From: Eucommia ulmoides | Taxonomy: Eukaryota; Streptophyta; Magnoliopsida; Garryales; Eucommiaceae | Assembly (NCBI GenBank): GCA_016647705.1 | Contig: CM028329.1 | Coordinates: 61,893,231 to 61,957,230, forward strand | Direction: 5' to 3' | Length of the DNA stretch: 64,000 bases | Part shown: one piece after another, positions 35,545 through 51,539 of the stretch | How the letters are laid out: each line of letters opens with the position of its first letter | Numbering within the stretch: position 1 is the stretch's first letter | Made by a program: the position numbers and the translations under genes | Notes under the pieces: model-generated | Told to the model about the DNA's origin: nothing | Database searches by the model: none | Seen by the model: only the letters and a program-made list of their open reading frames with translations

Positions 35545-35665
35545 AAATAATAAATCAATAATTAAAAGACCGATCTGTGGTTCGACACCTGTATTTAAGC
35601 ACAATGTTACGATATTTTTTTTTCCTTAAATAGGGTATTAAATTTGAGTAATCACATACACCACA
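35545..35665 (+). repeat. Fragment of a Gypsy (Athila-like) LTR 3' end (fossil)
   Basis: 'caataattaaaagaccgat', 'tgtggttcgacacc' and 'tagggtattaaatttgagtaatca' align with the last ~110 bp of the Athila-type LTR (near 18655-18757), including the CA end. It is strongly diverged, so it is an old scrap. The 35227-35545 stretch before it is the 3' flank of MDH-like gene 1, with 'gttatgaaataaaa' near 35287 as a likely poly(A) signal region shared with gene 2 (about 63693). Confidence 0.6.
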
Positions 35666-35809
35666 ATTGTACACACTAGAATTCTCAATGGGATTAGAGT
35701 GAAGAATAAAGTGATGCGTGTTTGTTTGGCAACGTGTAGTAAACAAGCCCAAGTTTTTAGTGTGAAAAGGAAATAGGTAAGAAAAGAAGGAAACAATTTA
35801 GGGCGTGTA

Positions 35810-37050
35810 AGTCGTGCATGAACCTAATATTGTTGTATCTCCTCAATTCAAGCCAAAATTTGCCTCAGCGGGTCGAGATTCTATTTCTTCTATCACTGCA
35901 TCCTCTAATCCTGGGAATTTATTAGTTGTTCGGTCGCCAAATTCACTCGTTAATAGTGAGCACTCCATCTCTAACAAGGATGTTATTAATAGAATCAAAT
36001 TGCTACTGCATAGAGTTGAAAATGTGATGGAATATAGTAAAATTTTAGGCTTGTCGATGACTTAGAATGCAATAGAGTTCAAAGATTTGATTGTTGATCT
36101 TATTCTTAGGGAATGGGACTATATGGGGTCGAATTGTATTGAAAGTGTAATATCTTTGGATTCAACTAAGGGGTTGGACCAAGAGGGTGCAATAAATTCC
36201 ACTTTAGAGGGGGGTGGATCTTCTCCTAATGTTGATCGAGGAGAGAATATCTCAATCCATAAAGTTGTTTGCCACGACTTGGAAGAGGGTGAGATTATTA
36301 TGGAGTCCTTTAGTCAATCCAATTCGCTTGAACCAATTGCTAAAAGTGACATTGAGTTTTCGAGACAAGAATGGTCATTCACAAGTGATTCGGATGATAG
36401 CTGTGACTCAAAACTGACTGATGAAATTGATGAGATTTTCTCCATAATCGATAGTAAACGCCGTTTACGTTTCAAAAAGAAGCTTGTCTCAGTAACTAAA
36501 AGAAAAGGAAAACAAAATCATTGGTTGTCTGGGTGTATTAAGATAAAGTTGAATTATGGTCTAATTTGTTGCTTCAAGTTGCAAAAATTAATTAGGTTAG
36601 GGGATGACTTGTTTAAGTGCCTCAGGAAGTTTAGTTATCTGTGGTACTGATCTCCGGGAGTGTTTTGGTCCTTTTGATGGTATCGGAAGAGTAGTACTAT
36701 AGTTGGCCCTAGTGGATAATCTCCTACTTTTGAAGATTTTGAGCTCTGGTTATTGGTTTTATAATGGTGTTGCTTTTACAAATTTGTGGTGTTTTTTTAT
36801 GGTTTCTTGTAAGGTAGGTGTGGAGTATAGTTATTCCGGTGTGTTTTGGGGATGTTTTGTTTTTGAGTCCAAGCCCTGGGATTCCTTATTTGGTTTTAAG
36901 ATGATTCCTTGTTAAGGGCTATCGGTCCTCTACTGAAACATTTTGTGGGTGTTGTTTGTTGGAGTTTTGTAGGCTACATGGTATTTTGTTGCTATGTAGT
37001 AAATGAGAAATTTTCCCTTATTAATATAATCAACTGCTTATTGAAAAAAA
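35810..37050 (+). mobile_element. LINE (L1-type) remnant: ORF1-like tail joined to a 3' UTR with poly(A)
   Basis: One frame runs 35814-36650 with a single in-frame TAG at 36063-36065. It encodes a serine- and acid-rich segment (VICHDLEEGEI-like: VVCHDLEEGEIIME, then SDSDDSCDSKLTDEIDE and a basic KRRLRFKKKL stretch) like the C-terminus of plant LINE ORF1 proteins. It is followed directly by about 400 bp of T/G-rich sequence ending 'ttaatataatcaactgcttattg' plus a poly(A) run at about 37040-37050, typical of plant L1 3' ends. ORF2 (endonuclease/RT) is absent, so the copy is internally deleted. The 5' end and target duplications are not clear. Confidence 0.6.
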
Positions 37051-37057
37051 AAAATAC

Positions 37058-37960
37058 AAGCGATTTGTCAAAGACTTCATCATGCACAAACTTTCCAACT
37101 TCAACCATAGTCCGGCGGTTGAAATTTCATTTGTAACCTTCTGCAACACTCCGTCATTCAGGCATACTAAAATTACACAATATGCCTTCTCCATCAGATC
37201 ATCCTTGTTGGTATCTGACATCGTGTCGAGTAAAGACATTTTACCTTTTAGTGGTTTATGAAGCCCCTACTGCACCAGCAAAGCATGCATCTTGATACGC
37301 AATATACTGAAATCATTCTTGCCATCGAACTTTTCTACCTCAAATTTTGCCGCCATTACAAAATTTTAGATCTATGTCAATAGTTTTCGAGGAGTCCAGT
37401 ACAACGACACCGACAAAGAATACCGTATATGAACAGTACCAACCTAACTCTTGATACTAGTTTGTTGTGACAAACTACTGATTAGATGTTAAATCGATAA
37501 TAGCAATGATAAGAAATAAAAAAAAATAAGCGTACAGAAGGAAACACACGATTTACGTGGTTCAATAATTTGCTTATGCCACGGGCGAGACCAGACCTTT
37601 TATTTTTAGAGAACAAAGAGTTACTATACAAAGCTAGACACTCAAATATATCTCAAATAGCCCAAGCCCTTAAAATCTTGTATACTCTTTCTTAACTATC
37701 TCTACCCAAGGTACCTCACAAAGATTACAACAAAGTCCTTTATGCTTATTTATCTCTAAGAACACTTTCTATCAAAATGAGATTGAGAATGTGATGCCCC
37801 CATTTGGCTAAGGCTTCTCCTATTTATAGGAGAGAATTCACCTAACCTCATTATTCCCAACATACAACTCTTAACTCCTACCTAGTATCATTAATACAAG
37901 AAGTTAATGTTATTACAACCCTCACCTAAAACATTTATGGGGAATCATAATCATTATAAG
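37058..37960 (-). mobile_element. Copia LTR-retrotransposon fragment, minus strand (fossil)
   Basis: On the minus strand, a Copia gag start region is visible at about 37060-37355: a KFEVEKFDGKNDF-type opening, then LMEKAYCVI and GLWLKLESL. The sequence further right (to about 37960) includes 'tttacgtggttcaa'-type LTR or leader sequence in direct orientation, as found in related elements. It is a truncated, old and broken copy that abuts the LINE poly(A) end. Confidence 0.65.
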
Positions 37961-38327
37961 TGATTAAGGCCATCAACTAACTCACATATTCCCGTCGAGT
38001 ATTAAATTAATTGAAGTGGCCAAGTAGGTAGTTTTCAATTAATCACCATTATTAATTAATTTAAGCCAAGTAATTAAGGCTTGCCTTGGCTATATATATA
38101 TATATATAAATGCCCCTTCCCTTTTTATATTCAATAATTTTAAAAAATTAAAAAAAGCTCCCTCGTTTTCAAATTCCAAGATAAATATTGATTTTAATTC
38201 AATTACTCCAAGAATTTACCGTTGTGGGGGTGTCTAATAATTGCTTTGGAAGAAGGTCATTTTTAATTAATTTTATGAAACACCCCAAGTTCTAAAATGT
38301 TTTGCTTTTACAAATGGAAAACTCGGG

Positions 38328-39230
38328 CCCCTTTGGTTACGTTACCTGATTTTCGTTGCCGCTTTTAAAATTTTTAGATTATTGTATATAAATAAACGTA
38401 TTTGATAAACACGTTTCTGTTCTTAAAATTTTAAGAGTATTTTTTGAACTTAAAAATTTAAGAAACGAAAAAATTTCTATTCTTATTTACTCACATAAAT
38501 TTTTTCTCACCACCGCCCTGTTAGCCACCCCTGGCCACACTATCACACCAGCTTAGAAATATGTATATTTATTGTCATAAATTAAAAAAAAAAAAGAAAA
38601 AGAAAAGAAAGAAAGAGTTGCAACCAAACGTATTTCTTTGTTTCTGTTTTAATAAATTAAAAGAAACAATTTCAGTGCAATGGTAGTTAATTACCAAATG
38701 TGCATGTTTTTATTCCCGAAATATTTTAGAAGGAAGTAGATTTTACATCCTAATTTATTGAAAGTAAAAACAGAAAGCAGACACACAAAGCAGGGCAGGG
38801 CCCCTTTGGTTATTGTTTTCGTTACCTGATTTTTGTTCTCGCTTCTAAAATTTTGATGTTAATGTACATAAACGTGTTTGATAAACACATTTTTATTCTC
38901 AAAATTTTAAGTGTATTTCTTGAACTCCTTACGGAATTTGAGAAACAAAAAAATGTCTATTCCTATTCACTCACACAAATTTTTCACACTATCGCTTTGC
39001 CAGTCACTCCCTGGCCATCACCATGTCTGTTTAGAAATATGTATATTTATTGTTGTACATTAAAAAAAAAATTGCAACTGAAAGTATTTCTTTGTTTATA
39101 TTTTTATAAAGTAAAAGAAACAATTTCCAAACATGTTTCTAATTCCATAATACTTTAAAACGAAACAAATTTCACATCCTAATACTTTAAAATGAAACAG
39201 ACATACTAAGCAAACACCATCTAAAAGATC
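38328..39230. repeat. Two tandem MITE-like repeats (~470-bp period)
   Basis: 'gcccctttggtta' at 38328 and 38798 starts two diverged copies that share 'cgttacctgatttt', 'gtttgataaacac', 'gaaacaattt' and 'tatgtatatttattgt'. The GGCCCCTTTGGTTA-type start and the inverted 'gaaac' phrases resemble plant hAT or Mutator MITEs. Ends and target duplications are not clear. Confidence 0.55.
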
Positions 39231-39354
39231 GATCAAATATGTAATTTGAAAGACCAAACATATAATTTTCCCTTTATAAACTCTAAATTTTTTGAATTTT
39301 TTATACCAAATTCCCCAAACCTTATTTCTTTATTTGTGTAATTAAATTCCAACT

Positions 39355-39700
39355 TAAATTCATATGATATGGTGTGAATTCGAATAACTCTTTAGATTTA
39401 TATAGTAATTTGAAATATCTTAAATGATCGATGTGGAATAGGAATTTGACAACCGTACTGAAGTACAATATCTGATTTGCACAGATAATTTAACTACGAA
39501 GAAGTGATGAAAACGTGCAACTCTCGACTTGGATGAATGATTTGATTATGAGAGAATAAGAGACAAATTCCAGAATCTTGACTTTGATACCATATTATGT
39601 TATTAGACTCTAATTTAAAATTATAATGTGTCAATTGGAGTAACTCTTTTGACTTATATAGTATTTTAGAAACTCTTAAGTTATCGATATGTGACATGAA
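39355..39700. repeat. Dispersed repeat related to 1-330
   Basis: Two offset copies of 'aaattcatatgatatggtg...gaataactctttagatttatatagtaatttg' (about 39360 and 39615) match the repeat at the window's left edge, including 'gatttgattatgagagaataagagacaaattc' against 'gatttgactacgagggaatgaaagacgaattc'. Confidence 0.65.
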
Positions 39701-39909
39701 TATGACAATTAATTTTTTTTTTTTTTTTTTTAAAAGTGGAACCATTTTTCATCCTCTACAACTCTCACAAATAAAACTTCACAAAAAATTGATTCAATTT
39801 CAAAAACAAAATCGATTAATAAAATGAAACTATTGAATATAATCCCGTGATATTAAAATATTGCTAACAATTACTATTAAAAATCAATAAAACGACATAT
39901 CCTTCGTTT

Positions 39910-40769
39910 GGACCTAGTATATATATATAGTAAACATGATAAGTAGTTGGACATGACCCAATTGGTCCCAAAATTTAGGGTCCATGCTAAAAAAAAGCCG
40001 AAAAATTGCTTGAGCATGTGATGGGGGCCCAACAATTATCCATGTTGACTTCTGAAGCTTATACCTAATCTGTTTGTAATTCAAAATGTTATTAAGAGGC
40101 TGAATTTAATTAATTAACCTTCTTAGATCAAAGTCGGATTATCCAGTTGTATTTTGGGCTTATACAATAAACGAGTTAAGCCGAGTTGAGTATTAAGTGT
40201 TTAAACTTGGTTCATTTACAAATAATCATACTATTATAGTAATTAAATAGGTTAAATGAGTATTTATAAAATTAAAATTTAATTGAATTAACGTCTAAAA
40301 CGATTGAATTTGTAAGATTGTACTACTAAATAAATTTACAAGCCTATTTTACTATTTTTTATACTAAAAATATAATAGAAGATTTTAATTTTACATTATT
40401 TAAGTTGTTTACGAACATTAACGAGCTGAGCTTGAACATGATATTTATTTATTTATTAAACGAGCTTAATTAAAAACTTGAACTTGATTCATTTATCAAA
40501 TGAATGAATTTCGAACAAGCTATCATCGAGTCGAGCATGAGTAGTACACGAACGGTTTGGTTTGTTTACAACCCTGCGCGTATTTCTTTCAACCCTTAAT
40601 TTTCGTGCCTCAAAAAGTCCATATATAATTTTATTATATTATAACATAACATGAAATAGCAACAACAATCATAGTACATTACCTGATTGAAAAAGACATT
40701 CTCCAATCTAATAGAATTATTTAATCAATATAAAAGGCGCACACACGCGTATGGATATATAGATAGGTA
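39910..40769. other. Intergenic DNA downstream of the beta-glucosidase gene
   Basis: AT-rich. 'acgaacggtttggtttgtttacaaccct' at about 40549-40576 looks like one end of a MITE; its partner end was not found. No coding signal until the minus-strand stop at 40770. Confidence 0.45.
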
Positions 40770-44300
<3,531 letters not shown>

Positions 44301-44339
44301 TTACTTATATGATGACTATCCCTACACACGATCGCTTGG

Positions 44340-44347
44340 TATTTATA
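44340..44347 (-). promoter_or_regulatory. TATA box of the beta-glucosidase gene
   Basis: Minus-strand TATAAATA in the context gctctataaataccaagc lies 40 nt upstream of the ATG at 44300, so the 5' UTR would be very short (about 10 nt). It is the only good TATA match near the start. Confidence 0.6.
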
Positions 44348-45987
44348 GAGCTACAGAGAAAAAAAAAATTATTGTAAGAAGTATAAATTGACATCAAAGT
44401 TTCCCATATTACCTAATCAAAAATAATATTAGAAATCATTTTTTTTTTCTAATTAACGAATTCAATGTAAAAAACTATAAGTAAAACACAATTTTAAATT
44501 ACAAAAATAAATTATAATACACGAAAAAATAATTAATTATTCCAAGCCCCACATTTATACTGTATTTTAGAAAATATGATTTTATCTTTCCGTATTGAAC
44601 TGATATAGATAAAAAGTAGACTAAAGGTTATAACATAAATAAAGTCACGCGCGCATTGCCGCAGCTTGCACTCCTACCCGAGCTTGGGCCTGGGAATGCT
44701 TGGCTTGAGAGTTAAATCTGGAGATTGTTCAAGTATGTAACTATAGAAAGTTAAATCTGGAGGTTGTTTGTGTGTGTTTACTCATGGATCTTAATTCAGG
44801 CGTTACAGGAGCATCTTTATAACCTTTAGTCACCGCTTCAACTACTTATAAAAAGGCAAACATTCCACAGCATATAGGCATCAACACATAAGTTTCCAAT
44901 CGCGAATCAACAGTTCCCTGGACTCGAGCCTCGCCGAAAGACACACAACTCTTAGAACTGAATGGGGGGCAGCCCCATGGGGAGAATAAATAAATAAATA
45001 TAACATATGGTCTAGTTTAGTAATTTAATAGTCTTTTAATATTTTTACACAAATAATTATCAAATGCTCATAGTGTACTTTTTCTTTTCAATATTTATTT
45101 TTGACAAATTTATCAAACAACTGATAACTCTTTTTGAACAGTTTCGTTTCTTTTTCAAAACTTGTTATAACTAAGGCTTAGTGAAATTCCTATTTTTCAA
45201 TACATTAAATAAGTGGTCATATAATTGATTGTCATTTTTCATGTTACTTTATTCGATTGTCATTTTTCATGTTAATTTATTCATTTATTTTGTTAGTGAT
45301 GGGTGAGTTTTGGATCGATTACTATCTGTCATAAATATTTATACACCTACAATTTTGATGGTAATTACCATAATATAATTTTAATTATACATAACTATTT
45401 TAATAATATAATTTTTATACTAATTTTACAAATATAATTTTATTATATTATATATAGAAAGAAGATACAATTACAAAATAAAAAATGAGATTGAAGTGAA
45501 ATGGATGAGGAATTAAAACAATAGTAAATCATCACTTGAAAAAATTTAGAAATAACATGTGTTTTGAAGAGATTTGCAAATCTCTCTCTTTATCTTATTT
45601 TTTAATGAATGAATTTCATAATTCCCCTTCATAGTACTCAAACTAGGAATTTTCAAAACTGAATTTATGAAATCCCGTATACAAATGAAACACTTCTTTA
45701 AATTACTTTACCCAAACACAACCCAAAGCAATAAATATAACATATGTTCTATTTTAGTAATTTAATAGTCTTTTGATATTATTACACAAATAATTATCAA
45801 ACACCCATGGGGTGCTTTTTTTTTTTTAATATTTATTTTTGACAAATTTACGAAATAACTCATAATTATTTTTGAACATTTCTGTTTCCTTTTCAGAAGT
45901 TGTTAGTGAAGTTTTTATTTTTTAATACATTTAATAATTGGTCACATAATTGATTGTCATTTTCATATCAATACATTCATTTATTTT

Positions 45988-46889
45988 TGGGAAAATTACC
46001 TATTAATCCCCAAAAAAGAAATTATTTACCACCTACTTTTATCGACTTTTCTTTGCATCGATTAGTCCTATCAACACATTTTTCTTGCACCAATTAGTCC
46101 CATCAATACATTTTCTTACACCAACTAGTCCCGTTTTAAAAAATGGTGAGGACTGAGTATATCGAAATGCCATCCCGTGAGTTTCATATCGAGAAGGAAA
46201 GTCGTCAAACTGGTGCACCACCACTGTCAACAGCCGCCGCCGCCGCCTGTCGCCGGTCGCCGCAGCCATAAATTATAGTTTTCACCCAAAACTTTATGAA
46301 TTTCTGTCACTTTTCATATGTTCCAAAAAAAAATAAAAAAAATAAAATAAAAATAAAAAATCTTGATTTTAGGATAAAATCGTTACTAAACGTAACGTAA
46401 AACAAGAGAACAATTGATGCTATATTCAACATTTACAGGTGCTGAATGTAACATCTACAGGTATTCAATGTAATATCATATGTATTTTTACTCTGCATAA
46501 AAAATAAGAGAATAATAGATGTTACATTCAACATTTACAGGTGTTGAATGTTACATTCAACATTCACATGAGGGATATTTTGGTCAGAAAAAAATAACAT
46601 CATAAAAAAAAAAAAAAAAAAAAAAAAAGCAAAACAAACAAACAATTAATGTTACATTTAACACCCACAGGTGTTGAATGTTATATATAACATCCACATG
46701 GGGGGTACTTTGGTCAGAAAAAAATAACATAAAAAAAAAAAATTAATAATTTTGATATTACATTTAACATTCATATGAGGGGTATTTTGGTCAGAACAAG
46801 ACAAAATGATTTATTGGTGCAAAAAAAAAAAAATGATGGAAGTAATTGATAATTTCTTTTGTATTTTGGAACTAAATGGTGCATGCCCC
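45988..46889. mobile_element. Non-autonomous MULE-like or hAT-like element inserted in repeat block 1
   Basis: It interrupts the repeat phrase 'cattcatttattttgttagtgatgg' of the neighbouring units. TTTATTTT lies on both sides (45980-45987 and 46890-46897; 8 bp, or 9 bp with one mismatch). The ends are loosely inverted: GGGAAAATTACC...CAAAAAAGAAATTATTTACC against the complement of the right end, GGGGCATGCACC...CAAAAGAAATTATCAATTAC. Inside are a GC-rich arginine- and alanine-codon stretch (46143-46269) that may be a captured fragment, and a minisatellite. Confidence 0.65.
46400..46800. repeat. Imperfect minisatellite, ~120-bp units
   Basis: The module 'tacattcaacattcacatgaggg.tattttggtcagaaaaaaataacat' plus an A-run occurs about three times (around 46550, 46670 and 46760), preceded by shorter 'acaggtgttgaatgttacattcaac' inverted phrases. 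Confidence 0.75.
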
Positions 46890-49800
46890 TTTATTTTATA
46901 AGTGATGGATGTGTGTTGGATCAATTTATCCGACAACCATATAATCTTTCTAGGGTTTTAATATTTGTACAATTATATGTATAAATGACATGCGTCATGC
47001 AATGTTAGGATAAAAGAAAATGTCAATACAATGTATTACACGATAGCTAGAAAGCATTCTCAGGCATTAATAAGCATTTAAATATTGTCCTTTGCATGCT
47101 CAATTTCTTGACAAGTGCTGGCACAATAATTAAGCCAATCAACAAGATGACACAAGTAAACCTTTTCCGGAGCCTTTATTCTTCTATTCACAAACTCTGG
47201 TGTCGTTTTCAAACCAAAATTATTTTGATTTCATTTGAACTGAGTTCATGTAGCTAACTCTAGATATTAGTAATTACTCTTATGATACTTTATATATTAG
47301 ATAATTTTTTTTAATACTTTTAAGTTCAGATGTGGGATCTAAGAAGAATTTGAGATAAATTAAATTTAATTAAAATGTATGAATGTGTTCATAAAGATAT
47401 ATACAATTGCAATACTCACTTAGATTTTGCTTTAGAAAAATATTTTTCTAATTTTTATGAAATTTAAAATAAATAATAATATATATTGATGAGGTATTTT
47501 TGGGTACCACTGAATCAACACCTGGAACCCCGCTACATGTCCATTCTCATAGTGACATGGACGCATTTTAAAATTCACAACGCCACGTTAGAACATACAC
47601 CGACCAAAACTCATCCCTAAAATCTCATTTGTATCCAGAGAGGAGGAAGGTGCCCCACAGGGACGTTGCCCTCATGAGCTTTGCGCCTGGGAGGAGCTTT
47701 ACACTTATTTTTATTTTACCAAATTATATTTATTTTTTTATTTAATGATAGTTTATTTTTTTATTTAAATTATGTAAATATTTAATTTTTTTACATTATA
47801 ACATTATTGATTTTTTTTTATTTCTAATATATAAGATATTTTCAATTCTAAAATTTTATATTAATCATATATAAAAGTTATTTTTAATACTTAGTTAATA
47901 TAGAATAAATAGATAAATAAAACATATGGTCTAGTTTAATAATTTAATAGTCTTTTGAAATTTTTACACAATTAATTATTGTTCATAATGTGTTTTATCA
48001 AGCAACTCATAACTCTTTTTTAACAGTTATGTTTCTTTTTTGGAAGTTGTTATGACTAGCTAAGGGACAAACTAAGGCTTAGTGAAATTTCTATTTTTCA
48101 ATACATTAAATAATTGGTCATATAGTTGATTGTCATTTTCCATGTTTATTTATTCATTTATTTTGTTAGTGATGGGTGAGTGTTGGATCAATTACTATCT
48201 GTCATATATTGTTTTCACTATTTTGTTTATTCAACTGTTTTGGTGGTATCCAACAACCATATTTAATTTTTCTTGGGTTTTAATATTTATGCACCAACAA
48301 TTTTGAGGTAATTATCGTAATATAATTTTATAATAATATAATTTTCATACCTATTTTAATAATATAATTTTAATTATACATAATTATTTTAATAATATAA
48401 TTTTTATATCTATTTTACAAATATAATTTTATTATATTATATGTAAAAAGAAGATACAATTACAAAATAAAAAATGAGACTAAAGTGAAATGGATGAGGA
48501 ATTGAAAAATAAAATCTCTCTCATTATCTATTTTACAAATGAATGAATTTCATAAATACCTTTTCATAGTACTCAAACACAGGATTTACTAAATCAAAAT
48601 TGTGAAATCCCGTTTCCAAATGAAACACTCTCTTAAATTACCTTACCCAAATACAACCTAAAGCAATAAATATAACATATGGCTTAGTTTAGTAATTTAA
48701 TAATGTTTTAATACTTTTACATAAATAATTATTAACCGCTCGTGCTTTTTCTTTTCAACATTTATTTTTGACAAATTTAATTATCAAATAACTCATAATT
48801 CTTTTTGAACTGTTCGTATGCTTTCCAAAAGTTGTTATAACTAAGGTACAAACTAAAAAGATTGCGAAATTCCTATTTTTCAATACATTAAATAATTGAT
48901 CATATAATTGACTGTCATTTTTTTATATTAATTTATTCATTTATTTTGTTAGCGATGGGTGAGTGTTGGATCAATTACCATCTCTATCATATATATATAT
49001 ATATATATTTTATACACCTATAATTATATATAGACGTCATTCTCATATGTCATACAATGTTCGGATCAAAAAAAAAAATATGTTTTTCTTTTAGTGAAAA
49101 AAATAATATATATATCATACAATGTATTACACGATAGCTAGCGTCATTCTCATACATTAATAAGCATTTCATATTGACCGACGTCCTAGAAAAGTAAAGT
49201 TATACAACCAAATCAACACTAATTGCCCCAAGAATAATATATATAGTTATAAATGTTACTGGTAAACTTATCCAGATATCTAAATAAAATTCATCTAAAT
49301 GTTCATCATTTGTTGTAAAACAAATTTTCATTTAAAATAAATAAATAACTTCTTGAAATTATATTAATAGTCCATCACAGGAATTAATTTTATTACTATT
49401 TTAATATAATTTTAATTATACATAACTATTTTAATAATATAATTTTTATACCAATTTTACAAATATAATTTTATTATATTATATATAGAAAGAAGATACA
49501 ATTACAAAATAAAAAATGAGATTATTGTTACCGCGAAGATTTATAATTGTGTTGATGTTAAAAAAATATCTAATCCTAAGTCACCTGGAAAATCACAAAT
49601 GATATTGTCTGTTTCGAAAAAAAATAGAGATTACATCTTCTTCATTGAAGTAGAATTTTTTTTAACTACTCATTATGTAGGCAATTAAAACCATACCGAC
49701 TTAGTTCACCCTCCTTTTTTGAAAAATCACAATGACCTTCCCCTTTTTTCGGGATGCTTTTAAAAGTTAAGAGAATAGTATTTTTAAAAGACAATTTTTT

Positions 49801-50533
49801 TAAGTGATGAAATTTTGTATAACAACATTACACTTATTTTTATTTTACGGAAGCATATTTATTTTTTTATTTAATAATGTTTAAATTTTTTTATTTGAAA
49901 CATATAAATACTTAATTTTTTTTATAAGATAATATTTTAATTTTTTTTAATTTCTAATATATAAGATATTTCAGTTCTAAAATTTTATTTAATTATAGGT
50001 TTATATAACTAATTTTCAATATTTACTTTAATTTAGAATAAATAAATAGATATAACATAAATTGTTTTGACTTAGCTCTCGTGTAACACAACAAGAATTA
50101 ATTAGAATATGATTGATTGTGATTTTTCATGTTAATTTATTCATTTATTTTGTTAGTGATGGATGCGTGAGATGGATCAATTACCATCTGTCATATATTG
50201 CTTTCACTGCTTTGATTATTAAACATTTTTTGTGGTATCCAACAACCATATTAGGGTTTCAATATTTAAACACGTACAATTATATAAATATAAATATCAT
50301 TCATCATATGTCATGCAATGCTAGGATTAAAAAAAAAAATGTGTTACACAATAGCTAGAGAGTCATTCTCATGCATTAATAAGCATTTAACATTGACCAA
50401 TGTCCTTTGCATGCTCAATTTATTTATAGTTTAACACCTAATATATATAAATATTTTTTTATTTAACTACAATTTAATCCCTAATGTGTGTATATATGTG
50501 TGTGTGTTTTTATAGAGTTAAGGTTTTATTCAT

Positions 50534-50649
50534 AGGATAAAGATTTTTTTGGTCTCTGACAAATGCCTTGTATGTCTAATTGGTCCCTAATTTTTGCAAC
50601 TCGACAATTTGATTCTTGACATTTGAAAATAGTGCTAAATTGGCCCCTC
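50534..50649 (+). repeat. Left terminal inverted repeat of the Pack-MULE
   Basis: It pairs with the reverse complement of 54968-55083 at about 80-85% identity by eye, ending near 'aaattggcccc'. Confidence 0.88.
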
Positions 50650-50975
50650 AAGCGAATTTCGTTAACAAAATTTGGAAAAAATGGACGGAAATAGCACGTA
50701 ACAAGCACATGACTATTTTGGCCAAGAGTACATGCGTCAATTCGCAATCAGGGGAGAAATTAGAAAGGTCCAAACTCATGGGGAGTAAAGTGCAATTAAG
50801 ACTCTCTCCCTTTCTTTCTCATCTTCTTCCTCTGAACTCTCAAAAATCGAAATCCAAAATGAGATCCAAATCGAAATTCATCTTTCATTGTGATTCATTC
50901 AATAGCTATAACAATTGACGAACCTGAAATCAAATCCATTGAAGAAGTTTTGAGCTTTGAATCGTAGCTTTCACG

Positions 50976-51258
50976 ATGATTCATCTTCTGTTAGCGCTTA
51001 TTTTTGCCGAGATGGCCCTAATCGTGGTCTTCGTCTTCAAGACGCCTTTCCGGCAGCTCGTGATAATTGGATTGGACCGGATCAAGCGTGGAAGAGGTCT
51101 AATCGTCGTTAAGATAGTCGGTTCCACCGTATTCGTGGTGATGGCGTCGAGTGCGTGCAATGCAGTGAAGATCCGGAACCGTTGGATTGTCGACGACGAT
51201 GTAAATCCGACGCATCAAGTTCTCTTCGCTAAACACGTCCTTGAAGCTTCTCTCATGG
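50976..51258 (+). pseudogene. Captured first exon of a BAP31-like (B-cell receptor-associated protein 31-like) gene
   Basis: An open frame of 94 codons plus 1 nt ends at a donor ATGG|GTAAAA (51258/51259). The translation begins MIHLLLALIFAEMALIVVFV and continues KTPFRQLVIIGLDRIKRGRG, VVKIVGSTVFVVM and EASLMG. This is the N-terminal membrane part of the plant BAP31-like family, ER membrane proteins involved in cargo export and quality control. The preceding ~180 bp looks like a genuine 5' UTR (CT-rich, then ATG). The expected second exon (more membrane helix and a coiled coil) is absent downstream, so this is a fragment picked up by the MULE, not a full gene. It could still be transcribed. Confidence 0.85.
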
Positions 51259-51539
51259 GTAAAAACGTCTCCATTTTTTGTTCTACTTGATCCAATTTGT
51301 GATCTGTTTAAGCTTATTTCAGAAGAATGAGGTCTGAATTGTCCAAATGATGTTGAATTTTTGAAATTTTTCACAGATGTGAAGAGCTTTAATTTCAACG
51401 AACCAGAATAATTTGGTATTGTTAATTCTTCTAGAATGAGATAATTATTAATTGCATTGAAATTCATATGCATATATACTCATCAGATAGCAATATGGCA
51501 TTGAATTTTCGATAAACTTCCAGTCGCCACGACTTATTC

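Larger units (their letters stand above)
37985..39910. repeat. Segmental duplication, copy 2 (paralogous to 14150-15600)
   Basis: It begins 'cgagtattaaattaattgaag' and runs through 'ggctatatatatat...atgccccttccctttttatattcaata', matching 14155-14300. The far part, 39740-39900, matches 15405-15560. It is longer than copy 1 because the 38328-39230 repeat pair and the 39355-39700 dispersed repeat lie inside. Together with the MDH-like pair this suggests a tandem duplication of a unit of at least 20 kb before transposon growth. No gene is seen. Confidence 0.75.
44590..50410. repeat. Repeat block 1: tandem ~0.74-kb units and orphan copies of MDH upstream sequence
   Basis: Units start near 44990, 45730, 47915, 48665 and (partial) 50050 with 'ataaatataacatatgg', then 'caatacattaaataatt', then 'tttgttagtgatgggtg'. 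Between them are copies of the MDH-upstream phrases 'gcattaataagcattt' and 'gcatgctcaatttcttgac' (about 47075, 49155, 50375). The order is mirrored in block 2 with an offset of about 9.86 kb (47510 with 57360; 47915 with 57775; 48665 with 58530), and the GC-rich 44640-44730 with 55935-56025. A stretch at 49270-49390 matches 17135-17275 just upstream of MDH-like gene 1. I see no protein-coding region. Confidence 0.75.

Noticed and set aside
46039-46269. Minus-strand frame rich in Arg and Ala as a small gene
   Set aside because: The frame lies inside a transposon-like insertion. Composition comes from a (GCC)n-type patch, and there is no supporting exon. At most it is a captured fragment.
50976-51290. 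A functional BAP31-like gene
   Set aside because: Only the first exon is present. The following exons are missing and the whole sits within MULE inverted repeats, so it is called a captured fragment.
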